64,000 bases of DNA from Pseudomonas sp. Irchel s3b2 (GCF_900187445.1 NZ_FYEB01000004.1:124001-188000); one strand, 5' to 3'; shown: positions 28,145-38,260, numbered from the stretch's first letter. Numbers and translations are program-made. The notes: generated from the letters alone by a model not told the origin.

Positions 28145-28221
28145 GGTGGGCGTAGCTCAGTTGGTAGAGCACGGGATTGTGACTCCCGTTGTCGTGGGTT
28201 CGATCCCCATCGTCCACCCCA
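28145..28221 (+). tRNA. tRNA-His (anticodon GTG), copy 2
   Basis: Same sequence as the copy at 27851, including the extra 5' G, and followed by the same hairpin, so the duplication includes the downstream flank. Confidence 0.97.
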
Positions 28222-28228
28222 TATTTCG

Positions 28229-28264
28229 AAAGGCGCCAGATTTAACAGTCTGGCGCCTTTTTTG
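28229..28264 (+). terminator. Terminator after tRNA-His copy 2
   Basis: Same 12-bp stem as at 27935 but with a continuous T run, so this copy looks like the real end of the tRNA transcript. Confidence 0.9.
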
Positions 28265-28391
28265 TTTCAGTGGCCGCAGGTTCTGGGTCGCAGCGGCGGG
28301 GCGTTTCGTCGTATTTATGTTTCTCGATGATGCCGCGCTGCCCGCCGGCCTTGCTCGCAAGATCGGCTGTCAGGGAGATTGTTGGCAGTCT

Positions 28392-28407
28392 CTTCTATAT
28401 ATAGAAG
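28392..28407. promoter_or_regulatory. 16-bp perfect palindrome upstream of tig
   Basis: CTTCTATATATAGAAG in an otherwise unannotated 386-bp gap (28222-28607). It could be a binding site or a small hairpin; no assignment possible. Confidence 0.4.
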
Positions 28408-28517
28408 GGTTGGTGCAGAGCCCCGGCATGACTGGCTGTATTTGCTAACAGGGCGAGGCACAACCGTTTGTCCCCGCCTATAAATTGCCTGCTGCTTTTT
28501 TACCCGTTTTCAGTAGG

Positions 28518-28546
28518 GTGACTTCTTGAGTTTGACCCACTAGAAT
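28518..28546 (+). promoter_or_regulatory. Candidate sigma-70 promoter of tig
   Basis: GTGACT at 28518-28523 and TAGAAT at 28541-28546 separated by 17 bp, about 60 bp before the tig start codon. Confidence 0.6.
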
Positions 28547-28607
28547 GCATGCCCTTGATTCTGGGGTCGGAAACGGCCGGCTAACGTCTGTGCAACGAGG
28601 AATATCC

Positions 28608-29918
28608 ATGCAAGTTTCTGTTGAAAATACTACTGCTCTTGAGCGCCGCATGAGCGTCACCGTGCCGGCTGAGCGCATTGAGAGCCAAGTCAACAAGCGT
28701 CTGCAGCAGACTGCCCAAAAGGCCAAGATTGCTGGCTTCCGTCCAGGCAAAGTGCCAATGAGCGAAATCAAGCGCCGTTTCGGTGCTGACGCTCGCCAGG
28801 AAGCTGTAGGCGACGTGATCCAGTCTTCCTTCTATGAGGCTGTGGTTGAGCAGAAGCTGAACCCGGCTGGTTCGCCGTCGATCGAGCCAAAATCCCTGGA
28901 AGCTGGCAAGGACCTGGAATACGTCGCTGTTTTCGAGGTGTTCCCTGAGTTCACCGTTGCCGGTTTCGAAGGTATCACCGTAGAGCGCCTGAGCGCTGAC
29001 GTGGCTGATGCCGATCTGGACAAGATGCTGGAAGTCCTGCGCAAGCAGAACACCCGTTTTGAAGTCGCCGATCGCGCTGCTCAGAACGAAGACCAACTGA
29101 ACATCGATTTCGTTGGCAAGGTCGACGGTGAAGTGTTCGCTGGTGGTTCCGCCAAAGGCACCCAGCTGGTGCTGGGTTCCGGCCGCATGATTCCTGGTTT
29201 CGAAGACGGTCTGGTTGGCGCTAAAGCCGGCGAAGAGCGCGTTCTGAACCTGACCTTCCCAGAGGACTATCAGAACCTCGATCTGGCAGGCAAAACCGCT
29301 GAGTTCACCGTGACCGTGAACACCGTTTCCGAGCCTAAGCTGCCAGAGCTGACTGAAGAGTTCTTCGCTCAATTCGGCATCAAGGAAACCGGCCTGGAAG
29401 GCTTCCGCACCGAAGTTCGCAAGAACATGGAGCGCGAACTGCGTCAGGCGATCAAATCCAAGGTCAAGAATCAGGTGATGGATGGTCTGCTGGCCACCAA
29501 CCCGATCGAAGTGCCAAAGGCTCTGCTGTCCAACGAAGTTGACCGTCTGCGCGTGCAGGCTGTTCAGCAGTTCGGCGGCAACATCAAGCCTGACCAACTG
29601 CCGGCCGAGCTGTTCGAAGAGCAAGCCAAGCGCCGCGTTGTGCTGGGTCTGATCGTGGCTGAAGTAGTTAAGCAATTCGACCTCAAGCCTGACGAAGCCC
29701 GCGTTCGCGAGATGATTCAGGAAATGGCTTCGGCTTACCAGGAGCCTGAGCAGGTTGTGTCTTGGTACTACAAGAACGACCAGCAATTGAACGAAGTCCG
29801 TTCGGTTGTGCTGGAAGAACAAGTTGTGGATACTGTTCTGCAGAAAGCTAGCGTGACCGACAAATCGGTCTCTTACGAAGAAGCGGTCAAGCCGGTAGAA
29901 GCTCCACAAGCCGACTGA
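28608..29918 (+). CDS. tig: Trigger factor
   Basis: A 436-residue ribosome-bound chaperone and prolyl isomerase. The N-terminal ribosome-binding domain carries the signature GFRPGKVPM near residue 45, the FKBP-like domain spans about 150-245 ([21 protein letters not shown]), and the C-terminal part is the helical chaperone body. The start at 28608 gives the universal MQVSVENTT opening and has CGAGGAA upstream. It heads the conserved tig-clpP-clpX-lon block. Confidence 0.98.
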   Translation: MQVSVENTTALERRMSVTVPAERIESQVNKRLQQTAQKAKIAGFRPGKVPMSEIKRRFGADARQEAVGDVIQSSFYEAVVEQKLNPAGSPSIEPKSLEAGKDLEYVAVFEVFPEFTVAGFEGITVERLSADVADADLDKMLEVLRKQNTRFEVADRAAQNEDQLNIDFVGKVDGEVFAGGSAKGTQLVLGSGRMIPGFEDGLVGAKAGEERVLNLTFPEDYQNLDLAGKTAEFTVTVNTVSEPKLPELTEEFFAQFGIKETGLEGFRTEVRKNMERELRQAIKSKVKNQVMDGLLATNPIEVPKALLSNEVDRLRVQAVQQFGGNIKPDQLPAELFEEQAKRRVVLGLIVAEVVKQFDLKPDEARVREMIQEMASAYQEPEQVVSWYYKNDQQLNEVRSVVLEEQVVDTVLQKASVTDKSVSYEEAVKPVEAPQAD

Positions 29919-29944
29919 TTGTTTTTGCGGTAAGAAGCACACAC

Positions 29945-29972
29945 CATAAGCCAGCCTTCGTGCTGGCTTATG
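29945..29972 (+). terminator. Hairpin between tig and clpP
   Basis: Perfect 11-bp stem (CATAAGCCAGC / GCTGGCTTATG) with a CTTCGT loop. No T run follows, so it may attenuate, stabilise or mark processing rather than terminate. Confidence 0.6.
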
Positions 29973-30011
29973 CGTATTCAAGACATAACTATTTGGGAGT
30001 GACTGCAGAGC

Positions 30012-30647
30012 ATGTTCCGTAATTCGTATATTCAGCAGAACTCTGATATCCAGGCCGCAGGCGGCCTGGTCCCGATGGTTGTCGAGCAGTCTGCTCGTGG
30101 CGAACGCGCCTATGACATCTACTCGCGCCTTCTCAAGGAGCGAGTGATCTTTCTGGTTGGTCCGGTAGAGGACTACATGGCCAACCTGATCTGTGCGCAA
30201 CTGCTGTTCCTTGAAGCGGAAAACCCGGACAAGGACATCCATCTCTATATCAACTCGCCGGGCGGTTCGGTGACGGCGGGCATGTCGATCTATGACACCA
30301 TGCAGTTCATCAAGCCAAACGTGTCGACCACCTGTATCGGTCAAGCGTGCAGCATGGGTGCGTTTCTACTCACGGCCGGTGCCCAAGGCAAGCGTTACTG
30401 CCTGCCGAACTCGCGTGTGATGATTCACCAGCCACTGGGCGGTTTCCAGGGCCAGGCCTCGGATATCGAAATCCATGCCAAGGAAATCCTCTTCATTCGT
30501 GAGCGTCTCAACACGCTGATGGCCAAGCATAGCGGGCGCACTCTTGAAGAAATCGAGCGCGATACCAACCGCGATAATTTCATGAGTGCAGAAGCAGCGC
30601 GTGAATACGGGTTGATCGATGAAGTGATCAACCAGCGCCCCGCTTAA
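30012..30647 (+). CDS. clpP: ATP-dependent Clp protease proteolytic subunit
   Basis: A 211-residue serine peptidase that forms a 14-subunit barrel and degrades proteins fed by ClpX or ClpA. Catalytic Ser114 is in GQACSMGAF and His139 in VMIHQPLGG; the Asp lies in the RDTNRDNF region. The handle-helix region [17 protein letters not shown] is normal. The N-terminal propeptide is the usual short one. It lies 112 bases before clpX. Confidence 0.98.
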   Translation: MFRNSYIQQNSDIQAAGGLVPMVVEQSARGERAYDIYSRLLKERVIFLVGPVEDYMANLICAQLLFLEAENPDKDIHLYINSPGGSVTAGMSIYDTMQFIKPNVSTTCIGQACSMGAFLLTAGAQGKRYCLPNSRVMIHQPLGGFQGQASDIEIHAKEILFIRERLNTLMAKHSGRTLEEIERDTNRDNFMSAEAAREYGLIDEVINQRPA

Positions 30648-30759
30648 AATAAGCAGCTCAAAATAAGGTTGGTCGGCGGGTCCGATCACCAGCGGGCTTG
30701 AAAAAGCCCGCAATAGCCTTCATCTTGTGTTGCAAGCCTATCGGATTTGGATCGAACGA

Positions 30760-32043
30760 ATGACTGACACCCGCAACGGCGAGGACAACGGCAAGCTGCT
30801 CTATTGCTCCTTCTGTGGCAAAAGCCAGCATGAAGTGCGCAAATTGATTGCCGGCCCCTCGGTCTTTATCTGCGACGAATGCGTCGACCTGTGCAATGAC
30901 ATCATCCGTGAGGAGGTGCAGGAAGCCCAGGCCGAAAGCAGCGCGCATAAATTGCCTTCGCCTAAAGAAATCAGCGGCATCCTTGATCAGTACGTGATTG
31001 GTCAGGAGCGTGCGAAAAAGGTTCTGGCCGTAGCGGTGTACAACCACTACAAGCGTCTGAACCAGCGTGACAAAAAGAATGACGACGTCGAACTCGGCAA
31101 AAGCAACATCTTGCTGATCGGCCCGACAGGCTCGGGTAAAACCCTGCTTGCCGAAACACTGGCCCGCTTGCTGAACGTTCCGTTCACCATCGCCGACGCA
31201 ACCACTCTCACCGAGGCGGGTTATGTCGGTGAAGATGTTGAGAACATCATTCAGAAGCTGCTGCAGAAGTGCGATTACGACGTAGAAAAAGCCCAGATGG
31301 GCATTGTCTACATCGATGAGATCGACAAAATCTCGCGCAAGTCTGACAACCCGTCGATCACCCGGGACGTTTCCGGTGAAGGCGTGCAGCAGGCCCTGCT
31401 CAAGTTGATCGAAGGCACGGTTGCCTCCGTTCCGCCTCAGGGCGGTCGCAAGCACCCGCAGCAGGAATTCCTTCAGGTCGACACCCGTAACATCCTGTTC
31501 ATCTGCGGTGGTGCGTTCTCCGGTCTGGAAAAGGTTATTCAAAACCGTTCCACCAAGGGCGGCATTGGTTTCAACGCGGAAGTGCGCAGCAAGGAAGAAG
31601 GCAAGAAAGTCGGTGAGTCCCTGCGTGAAGTCGAGCCTGACGATTTGGTCAAGTTCGGTCTGATCCCGGAATTCGTCGGTCGTCTGCCGGTACTTGCCAC
31701 GCTGGACGAGCTCGATGAGGCTGCATTGATGCAGATTCTCACCGAGCCGAAAAATGCTCTGACCAAGCAGTATGCCAAGCTGTTCGAGATGGAAGGCGTG
31801 GACCTGGAATTCCGGGCCGATGCGCTGAAATCAGTCGCCAAACGTGCTCTGGAACGCAAAACCGGTGCCCGTGGACTGCGCTCGATTCTCGAGGGTGTAT
31901 TGCTCGACACTATGTATGAAATCCCCTCGCAGTCCGAGGTGAGTAAAGTAGTGATCGATGAAAGCGTTATAGAAGGCAAGTCCAAGCCACTGTATATCTA
32001 CGAAAACAGTGAGCCGACTGCCAAGGCAGCGCCGGACGCCTAA
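30760..32043 (+). CDS. clpX: Clp protease ATP-binding subunit ClpX
   Basis: A 427-residue AAA+ unfoldase. The N-terminal zinc-binding domain has four cysteines ([11 protein letters not shown] and CDECVDLC). Walker A is GPTGSGKT near residue 121, Walker [11 protein letters not shown]; the sensor II region ARGLRSILE is at the end; the IGF-type loop that docks on ClpP lies in the middle. The start at 30760 is the family's normal MTDTRNGE opening. It is followed by a hairpin terminator. Confidence 0.98.
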   Translation: MTDTRNGEDNGKLLYCSFCGKSQHEVRKLIAGPSVFICDECVDLCNDIIREEVQEAQAESSAHKLPSPKEISGILDQYVIGQERAKKVLAVAVYNHYKRLNQRDKKNDDVELGKSNILLIGPTGSGKTLLAETLARLLNVPFTIADATTLTEAGYVGEDVENIIQKLLQKCDYDVEKAQMGIVYIDEIDKISRKSDNPSITRDVSGEGVQQALLKLIEGTVASVPPQGGRKHPQQEFLQVDTRNILFICGGAFSGLEKVIQNRSTKGGIGFNAEVRSKEEGKKVGESLREVEPDDLVKFGLIPEFVGRLPVLATLDELDEAALMQILTEPKNALTKQYAKLFEMEGVDLEFRADALKSVAKRALERKTGARGLRSILEGVLLDTMYEIPSQSEVSKVVIDESVIEGKSKPLYIYENSEPTAKAAPDA

Positions 32044-32065
32044 GCGTCACACTGCTGGAATAAAG

Positions 32066-32090
32066 AAGGGGCCTTCGGGCCCCTTTGCTA
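32066..32090 (+). terminator. Terminator after clpX
   Basis: AAGGGGCC-TTCG-GGCCCCTT stem followed by TTGCTATT, directly after the clpX stop. Confidence 0.85.
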
Positions 32091-32117
32091 TTATGGGCCC
32101 CATAGTAGGTGCTGGCT

Positions 32118-32145
32118 TGTAGGAGCTGGCTGGCCGGCGAAGGCT
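32118..32145. repeat. Single degenerate REP element
   Basis: TGTAGGAGCTGGCTGGCCGGCG is a REP-like core of the GCTGGC subtype, unpaired, between clpX and lon. Confidence 0.65.
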
Positions 32146-32208
32146 GCCTGTTTTCGGTTGTGCTCGGGCCATCGCAAGCAGCAATCGTTTAACTGGTACT
32201 TTTATCAG

Positions 32209-32237
32209 CTTGTTTTTTTCCAAAACAGCCCCCATCT
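32209..32237 (+). promoter_or_regulatory. Candidate heat-shock (sigma-32) promoter of lon
   Basis: CTTGTTT at 32209-32215 and CCCCATCT at 32230-32237 with 14 bp between, close to the CTTGAAA-N13-15-CCCCATnT pattern. It lies about 60 bp before the lon start. lon is a classic heat-shock gene. Confidence 0.75.
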
Positions 32238-32295
32238 TGGTTTCAAGCTTACTTCCATCTGTTTACGGCCTTATGGCCGCCGTAGAGGCGAAATC

Positions 32296-34692
32296 ATGAA
32301 GACAACCATCGAATTGCCTCTCCTGCCATTGCGTGATGTCGTGGTTTATCCGCACATGGTTATCCCGCTGTTCGTGGGGCGCGAGAAATCCATCGAAGCC
32401 CTCGAGGCAGCGATGACGGGCGACAAGCAAATCCTTCTGTTGGCTCAGCGAAATCCTGCTGACGACGATCCCGGTGAAGAAGCACTTTATCGCGTAGGCA
32501 CCATCGCTACCGTTCTGCAGCTGCTCAAGCTGCCTGACGGCACGGTCAAGGTTCTTGTCGAGGGCGAGCAGCGAGGCGCCGTGGAGCGCTTCAGCGAAGT
32601 CGACGGCCACTGCCGCGCCGAAGTTTCGCTGATCGACGAAGCCGACGCGCCTGAGCGCGAGTCGGAAGTGTTTGTCCGCAGCCTGCTGGCTCAGTTCGAA
32701 CAATATGTGCAGCTGGGCAAGAAGGTCCCCGCTGAAGTCCTGTCGTCGCTTAACAGCATCGACGAGCCAGGCCGCCTGGTAGACACCATGGCCGCGCACA
32801 TGGCCCTGAAGATCGAGCAGAAGCAGGAAATCCTCGAAATCATCGATTTGTCGGCCCGGGTCGAGCACGTTCTGGCGTTGCTGGATGCCGAGATCGATCT
32901 GCTGCAAGTCGAAAAACGCATTCGTGGCCGCGTTAAAAAGCAAATGGAGCGCAGCCAGCGCGAGTACTACCTGAATGAGCAGATGAAGGCCATTCAGAAA
33001 GAACTGGGCGACAGCGACGAAGGCCACAACGAAATCGAAGAGCTGAAAAAGCGCATCGATGCCGCCGGTCTACCGAAAGACGCGTTGGCCAAGGCTCAGG
33101 CCGAACTGAACAAGCTCAAGCAAATGTCGCCAATGTCTGCGGAAGCGACGGTGGTGCGTTCGTACATCGACTGGCTGGTTCAAGTGCCGTGGAAAGCTCA
33201 GAGCAAGGTGCGTCTGGACCTGGCCCGTGCCGAAGATATTCTTGATGCCGACCACTATGGCCTGGAAGAAGTCAAAGAGCGGATCCTCGAATACCTCGCT
33301 GTACAGAAGCGCGTGAAGAAGATTCGTGGCCCGGTGCTGTGCCTGGTCGGTCCTCCTGGGGTGGGTAAAACCTCTCTGGCGGAGTCGATCGCTCACGCCA
33401 CCAACCGCAAATTCGTGCGCATGGCCCTCGGTGGCGTGCGCGATGAGGCGGAAATTCGTGGTCATCGCCGGACTTATATCGGTTCGATGCCAGGAAGATT
33501 GATTCAAAAGATGACGAAAGTGGGCGTCCGCAATCCGCTGTTCCTGCTCGATGAAATCGACAAAATGGGCAGCGACATGCGTGGCGATCCGGCGTCGGCG
33601 TTGCTGGAAGTGCTCGATCCCGAGCAGAACCACAACTTCAACGATCACTATCTGGAAGTCGATTACGACCTGTCCGATGTGATGTTCCTGTGCACCTCCA
33701 ACTCCATGAATATTCCGCCGGCACTTCTGGACCGGATGGAAGTGATTCGTCTGCCGGGTTACACCGAAGACGAGAAGATCAACATCGCCGTCAAATACCT
33801 TTCGCCGAAGCAGATTACCGCCAACGGTCTGAAGAAAGGCGAGCTGGAATTCGACGCCGAAGCGATCCGCGACATCATCCGCTATTACACCCGCGAAGCC
33901 GGTGTACGTGGGCTGGAGCGCCAGATTGCCAAGGTTTGCCGCAAGGCAGTCAAAGAGCATGCAATGGAAAAACGCTTCTCGGTGAAGGTCACTGCCGACA
34001 TGCTCGAGCACTTCCTGGGTGTGCGTAAATTCCGCTATGGTCTGGCTGAGTCGCAGGATCAGATCGGCCAGGTAACTGGCTTGGCGTGGACCCAGGTGGG
34101 CGGCGAATTGCTGACCATCGAAGCCGCGGTCGTACCGGGTAAAGGCCAGTTGATCAAGACGGGGTCCCTGGGTGACGTGATGGTCGAATCGATCACCGCA
34201 GCCCTGACCGTTGTCCGCAGTCGTGCGAAGAGCCTGGGGATTCCCCTGGACTTCCATGAGAAGCGCGACACGCACATCCACATGCCTGAAGGGGCGACGC
34301 CGAAGGATGGCCCTAGCGCCGGTGTAGGCATGTGCACGGCCCTGGTGTCGGCATTGACTGGCATACCTGTACGAGCGGACGTCGCCATGACTGGCGAAAT
34401 TACCTTGCGTGGTCAGGTGCTGGCGATCGGTGGCTTGAAAGAAAAACTGTTGGCTGCTCACCGTGGCGGAATCAAGACAGTGATCATTCCTGAAGAGAAC
34501 GTACGCGATCTGAAGGAAATTCCTGACAATATCAAGCAAGATCTACAGATTAAACCCGTTAAATGGATTGACGAGGTCCTGCAAATTGCGCTGCAATACG
34601 CGCCGGAGCCCTTGCCGGATGTGGTTCCGGAGATCGTTGCAAAGGATGAAAAACGCGAGTCTGACTCTAAGGAAAGAATTAGCACGCATTAG
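32296..34692 (+). CDS. lon: Lon ATP-dependent protease
   Basis: A 798-residue AAA+ serine protease that removes damaged and regulatory proteins. The N-terminal LAN domain starts at IELPLLPLRDVVVYPHMVIPLFVGRE; a coiled coil spans about 190-300; Walker A is GPPGVGKT near residue 352; the proteolytic dyad is Ser674 in PKDGPSAG and Lys717 in GGLKEK. Length is typical of class A Lon. The start at 32296 follows GAGGCGA; longer frames have no ribosome site. Confidence 0.98.
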   Translation: MKTTIELPLLPLRDVVVYPHMVIPLFVGREKSIEALEAAMTGDKQILLLAQRNPADDDPGEEALYRVGTIATVLQLLKLPDGTVKVLVEGEQRGAVERFSEVDGHCRAEVSLIDEADAPERESEVFVRSLLAQFEQYVQLGKKVPAEVLSSLNSIDEPGRLVDTMAAHMALKIEQKQEILEIIDLSARVEHVLALLDAEIDLLQVEKRIRGRVKKQMERSQREYYLNEQMKAIQKELGDSDEGHNEIEELKKRIDAAGLPKDALAKAQAELNKLKQMSPMSAEATVVRSYIDWLVQVPWKAQSKVRLDLARAEDILDADHYGLEEVKERILEYLAVQKRVKKIRGPVLCLVGPPGVGKTSLAESIAHATNRKFVRMALGGVRDEAEIRGHRRTYIGSMPGRLIQKMTKVGVRNPLFLLDEIDKMGSDMRGDPASALLEVLDPEQNHNFNDHYLEVDYDLSDVMFLCTSNSMNIPPALLDRMEVIRLPGYTEDEKINIAVKYLSPKQITANGLKKGELEFDAEAIRDIIRYYTREAGVRGLERQIAKVCRKAVKEHAMEKRFSVKVTADMLEHFLGVRKFRYGLAESQDQIGQVTGLAWTQVGGELLTIEAAVVPGKGQLIKTGSLGDVMVESITAALTVVRSRAKSLGIPLDFHEKRDTHIHMPEGATPKDGPSAGVGMCTALVSALTGIPVRADVAMTGEITLRGQVLAIGGLKEKLLAAHRGGIKTVIIPEENVRDLKEIPDNIKQDLQIKPVKWIDEVLQIALQYAPEPLPDVVPEIVAKDEKRESDSKERISTH

Positions 34693-34716
34693 TACGCATT
34701 TGCCTGGGGGGGCTTG

Positions 34717-34746
34717 TTGACAGTTTTTTAGAGCCCTTGTTATAAA
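34717..34746 (+). promoter_or_regulatory. Sigma-70 promoter of hupB
   Basis: A consensus TTGACA at 34717-34722 and TATAAA at 34741-34746 with 18 bp between, about 95 bp before the hupB start. A near-consensus promoter fits the high expression of HU. Confidence 0.78.
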
Positions 34747-34842
34747 GCGGCTCTTAAGTGTCTGTAGGCCATTCAGCACTCGTTTTTTTGCTTTCACCAA
34801 AAAACTTAGAATCAAACTCAAATAGATATAAGGGGACTTAGA

Positions 34843-35115
34843 GTGAACAAGTCGGAACTGATTGATGCTATCGCTGCATCCGCTGATATCCCGAAAGCTG
34901 CTGCTGGCCGTGCGCTGGACGCTGTAATCGAATCCGTCACTGGCGCTCTGAAGGCTGGCGACTCTGTTGTTCTGGTTGGTTTCGGTACCTTCTCCGTGAC
35001 CGATCGTCCAGCTCGCATCGGTCGTAACCCACAGACCGGTAAGACGCTGGAAATCGCCGCCGCCAAAAAACCAGGTTTCAAAGCTGGTAAAGCACTGAAA
35101 GAAGCTGTCAACTAA
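34843..35115 (+). CDS. hupB: DNA-binding protein HU-beta
   Basis: A 90-residue nucleoid protein. It begins [22 protein letters not shown] with a GTG start after AAGGGG and carries the DNA-bending arm motif [23 protein letters not shown]. The position downstream of lon is the conserved hupB locus. Confidence 0.97.
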   Translation: MNKSELIDAIAASADIPKAAAGRALDAVIESVTGALKAGDSVVLVGFGTFSVTDRPARIGRNPQTGKTLEIAAAKKPGFKAGKALKEAVN

Positions 35116-35168
35116 GTTCGATTCAGGTTTTTGCCCATCCGGGTCGGGGTCATTCCTGACTTGGCAGC

Positions 35169-35245
35169 GGAGCGGTAGTTCAGTCGGTTAGAATACCGGC
35201 CTGTCACGCCGGGGGTCGCGGGTTCGAGTCCCGTCCGCTCCGCCA
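35169..35245 (+). tRNA. tRNA-Asp (anticodon GTC)
   Basis: A 77-base cloverleaf: acceptor GGAGCGG, D arm AGTTCAGTCGGTTAGAAT, anticodon loop CTGTCAC, T arm GGTTCGAGTCC, encoded CCA. Confidence 0.97.
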
Positions 35246-35250
35246 GTTAC

Positions 35251-35281
35251 GAGAAGGCGCATCCTCGGATGCGCCTTTCTT
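35251..35281 (+). terminator. Terminator after tRNA-Asp
   Basis: AAGGCGCATCC / GGATGCGCCTT hairpin followed by TCTTCT. Confidence 0.85.
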
Positions 35282-35347
35282 CTATTCGGATTCTACCCAC
35301 GCTCCACGGTTGCCTAATTTTGAAGTTCAACCGTTTCTGGGGGACGC

Positions 35348-37219
35348 ATGCTGCAGAATATCAGGGACAATTCACAAGGCTGGATTGCCAAGACCATTAT
35401 CGGGATCATCGTTGTACTGATGGCTTTCACCGGTATCGAGGCCATTTTCCAGGCGACGACCAACAGCCAGGATGCGGCCAAGGTCAATGGTGAAGAAATC
35501 AGTCAAAACGAGCTGAACCAGGCGGTCGATATGCAACGCCGTCAGCTCATGCAACAGCTGGGCAAGGATTTCGATGCTTCCTTGCTCGACGAAAAAATGC
35601 TGCGCGAATCGGCCCTCAAAGGCCTGATCGATCGCAAACTGCTGCTGCAAGGCGCAGAAAAATCGAAATTCGCTTTCTCCGAAGCGGCTTTGGATCAGGT
35701 GATCCTGCAAACGCCTGAATTCCAGGTGGATGGCAAGTTCAGTGCCGAACGCTTCGATCAGGTGATCCGTCAACTCGGCTACAGCCGTCTGCAATTCCGC
35801 CAGATGCTGGCTCAGGAAATGCTGATCGGTCAGCTGCGCGCTGGCCTGGCCGGTAGCGGCTTTGTCACCGATGCACAGGTTCTGGCCTTTGCCCGTCTGG
35901 AAAAACAGACCCGCGATTTCGCCACCCTGAACATCAAGGCAGATCCTGCGGCGGTGAAACTGACCGACGATGAGGTCAAGGCTTACTACGACGAACACGC
36001 CAAGGAATTCATGACGCCGGATCAGGTGGTCATCGACTACCTCGAATTGAAGAAGGCGTCCTTCTTTGATCAGGTCAGCGTCAAGGACGAAGACCTGCAA
36101 GCGGCGTATCAGAAAGAAACCGCAAACCTGTCCGAGCAACGCCGGGCTGCGCATATTCTGATCGAAGTGAACGATAAGGTGACCGAGGCGCAAGCCAAGG
36201 CCAAAGTCGAAGAAGTGCAGGCGCGTCTGGCCAAAGGTGAGAAGTTCGAGGCCCTGGCCAAGGAGTTCTCCCAGGATCCAGGCTCGGCGAACAACGGCGG
36301 TGACCTCGGTTTTGCAGGTCCAGGTGTCTACGATCCAGCGTTTGAAAAAGCCCTGTATTCGTTGGCCAAGGATCAGGTATCAGAGCCGGTTCGCACGGAC
36401 TTCGGTTTCCACCTGATCAAGTTGCTGGGCGTTGAAGCCCCTGAAGTGCCAACGTTCGCCAGCCTGAAAGACAAGCTGACCCGCGAGCTGAAAACCCAGC
36501 AGGTCGAGCAGCGTTTCGTCGAGGCGACCAAGCAATTGGAAGACTCGTCGTTCGAAGCCTCCGATCTGGCCCAGCCAGCACAGGACCTGAAGTTGACCGT
36601 CCAGACCTCCGCGCCATTCGGCCGGGAAGGTGGCGAAGGTGTTGCGGCCAACCGTGCCGTGGTGACCGCTGCGTTCAGTCCTGAAGTGCTGGATGAGGGT
36701 GCCAACAGCACCGCCATCGAGCTGGACCCGGAAACCGTGATCGTTCTGCGCGCCAAGGAACACCGCAAGCCTGAGCAACTGCCGCTGGAAAGCGTGGCTG
36801 CCAGCATTCGTGCGCAGTTGACCAAGGAGCATGCCAGTGCTGCCGCCAAGACCAAGGCTGATCAACTGATCGTCGGTCTGCGCGATGGCAAGACTGCACT
36901 GGACAAGGCGATCGATGGTCAGAACTGGAAGGTGACTCAAGTGGCGACTCGTGCTCAGGAAGGGGTCGACCCAACTGTGCTGCAAGCGTTGTTCCGCATG
37001 CCCAAGCCAGTCTCCAAAGACAAGCCGACCTTCAGCAGCGTGACCCTGGCCGATGGTAGCCTGGTGATCGTGCGTCTGGACGGCGTGAACGAAGCCGCGG
37101 CGCCGACCGAAGAAGAGAAGGTTCAATACCGTCGCTACCTCGCCTCGCGCATTGGCCAGCAAGACTTTGCGGCCTACCGCAAACAGCTGGAAAGCGAAGC
37201 GGACATCAAGCGTTTCTGA
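35348..37219 (+). CDS. ppiD: Periplasmic chaperone/prolyl isomerase PpiD (SurA N-terminal domain)
   Basis: A 623-residue inner-membrane-anchored periplasmic folding factor. One N-terminal helix (IAKTIIGIIVVLMAFTGIEAIF) anchors it; a SurA-like chaperone region follows; the parvulin domain is near residues 260-360 (RRAAHILIEVNDKVTEAQAKAKVEEV and GGDLGFAGPGVYDPAFEKALYSL). It helps newly exported proteins leave the Sec channel. Following hupB and tRNA-Asp is the conserved order in Pseudomonas. Confidence 0.95.
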   Translation: MLQNIRDNSQGWIAKTIIGIIVVLMAFTGIEAIFQATTNSQDAAKVNGEEISQNELNQAVDMQRRQLMQQLGKDFDASLLDEKMLRESALKGLIDRKLLLQGAEKSKFAFSEAALDQVILQTPEFQVDGKFSAERFDQVIRQLGYSRLQFRQMLAQEMLIGQLRAGLAGSGFVTDAQVLAFARLEKQTRDFATLNIKADPAAVKLTDDEVKAYYDEHAKEFMTPDQVVIDYLELKKASFFDQVSVKDEDLQAAYQKETANLSEQRRAAHILIEVNDKVTEAQAKAKVEEVQARLAKGEKFEALAKEFSQDPGSANNGGDLGFAGPGVYDPAFEKALYSLAKDQVSEPVRTDFGFHLIKLLGVEAPEVPTFASLKDKLTRELKTQQVEQRFVEATKQLEDSSFEASDLAQPAQDLKLTVQTSAPFGREGGEGVAANRAVVTAAFSPEVLDEGANSTAIELDPETVIVLRAKEHRKPEQLPLESVAASIRAQLTKEHASAAAKTKADQLIVGLRDGKTALDKAIDGQNWKVTQVATRAQEGVDPTVLQALFRMPKPVSKDKPTFSSVTLADGSLVIVRLDGVNEAAAPTEEEKVQYRRYLASRIGQQDFAAYRKQLESEADIKRF

Positions 37220-37245
37220 TGCCTGACTGAGTGTTGCGCGACACA

Positions 37246-37279
37246 AAAGACCCCGGCCGAAAGGCTGGGGTTTTTTTTT
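37246..37279 (+). terminator. Terminator of ppiD
   Basis: ACCCCGGCC-GAAA-GGCTGGGGT stem (one G-T pair) followed by nine T. Confidence 0.93.
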
Positions 37280-37420
37280 AAGCCTACGCAATGTGTTTGT
37301 GTGACTTCTCCTTAGAACCTGGCTCAACAAACATGTAACCGTTTTAAGACATAATCGATGCTCCGCTAAGCATCGATCTGTTGCACAATACGCCCCGAAC
37401 CGTTTTCCTCAGGATGTTCA

Positions 37421-38260
37421 ATGTTTAGATCAATTCCCATGCGTGTTGTCGGGCTGGCCTTGGTGCTGGCCGCCGCTGCCGGTTGTTCGTCGAAGAAAGC
37501 CGCCATCTATGAGCATGAGAACTTCGACGACTCCGGAACGTTTTCGCGCAACTACCCGGTGACCGATGCGCAGACCTGCGAGGCCGCCCGTCGGGCTTTG
37601 CTCAGCCAGGGTTACATCATCACCAGCGCCGATTCGAAACTGGTCAGTGGGCACAAAAGCTTCCAGCAGACCGGCGAGACCCACATGGAGATCAGCTTCA
37701 ACGTGGTCTGTGCCGATGACGGCAGCGAAGGGCATCACGCGACGATGTTCGCCAACGCCTTGCAGGACCGTTATGCGCTGAAAAAGACCAACAACTCCGC
37801 CAGCCTCGGTGTCGGTGTGTTGGGCTCGGTATCGATGCCGATCGGTTCGTCCGACGACTCGATGGTCAAGGTTGCCAGCGAAACCGTATCTTCAGCCAAG
37901 TTCTACGAACGTTTCTTTGCCCTGGTCGAGTTGTTCTTGCCGCCGGAAGCGAAGAAGGCCGCGCACATCCCCGAGAAGCCGAAAACCGACCTGGGTGTGC
38001 CTGAGGCCAAGGCTGCGCCGGCTGAGTTGGCGCCAACCCCGGTCCCGGCGGCAGAACCTGCTCCTGCTCCAGCGCCGGTAGTCGAACCTGCTCCAGCCGC
38101 TTCGGAGCCTGTTGTGCCACCCGCTGAAACGGCACCGATTACCCCAGCCGAGAACACCGAGCCGACTTCGTCCACGGAAACGGTCACTCCTCTGTCGGAT
38201 TCCGGCGCCATGCCGGCACCGACCGAGCCAATTTCAGCCATGCCTGTCTCCGGCCAGTAA
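37421..38260 (+). CDS. DUF2242 family lipoprotein
   Basis: A 279-residue lipoprotein: signal and lipobox (LVLAAAAGCSS), then a DUF2242 domain to about residue 185 (ENFDDSGTFSRNYPVTDAQTCEAARRALLSQGYIITS), then a low-complexity tail very rich in Pro, Ala, Glu and Thr. The tail may span periplasm or peptidoglycan. Function unknown. The start at 37421 follows CTCAGGATG. Confidence 0.88.
   Translation: MFRSIPMRVVGLALVLAAAAGCSSKKAAIYEHENFDDSGTFSRNYPVTDAQTCEAARRALLSQGYIITSADSKLVSGHKSFQQTGETHMEISFNVVCADDGSEGHHATMFANALQDRYALKKTNNSASLGVGVLGSVSMPIGSSDDSMVKVASETVSSAKFYERFFALVELFLPPEAKKAAHIPEKPKTDLGVPEAKAAPAELAPTPVPAAEPAPAPAPVVEPAPAASEPVVPPAETAPITPAENTEPTSSTETVTPLSDSGAMPAPTEPISAMPVSGQ

Noticed and set aside
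28581..30344. A 587-codon frame opposite tig and the start of clpP
   Set aside because: It spans the tig-clpP gap with no ribosome site or recognisable domain, while both genes on the plus strand are certain.
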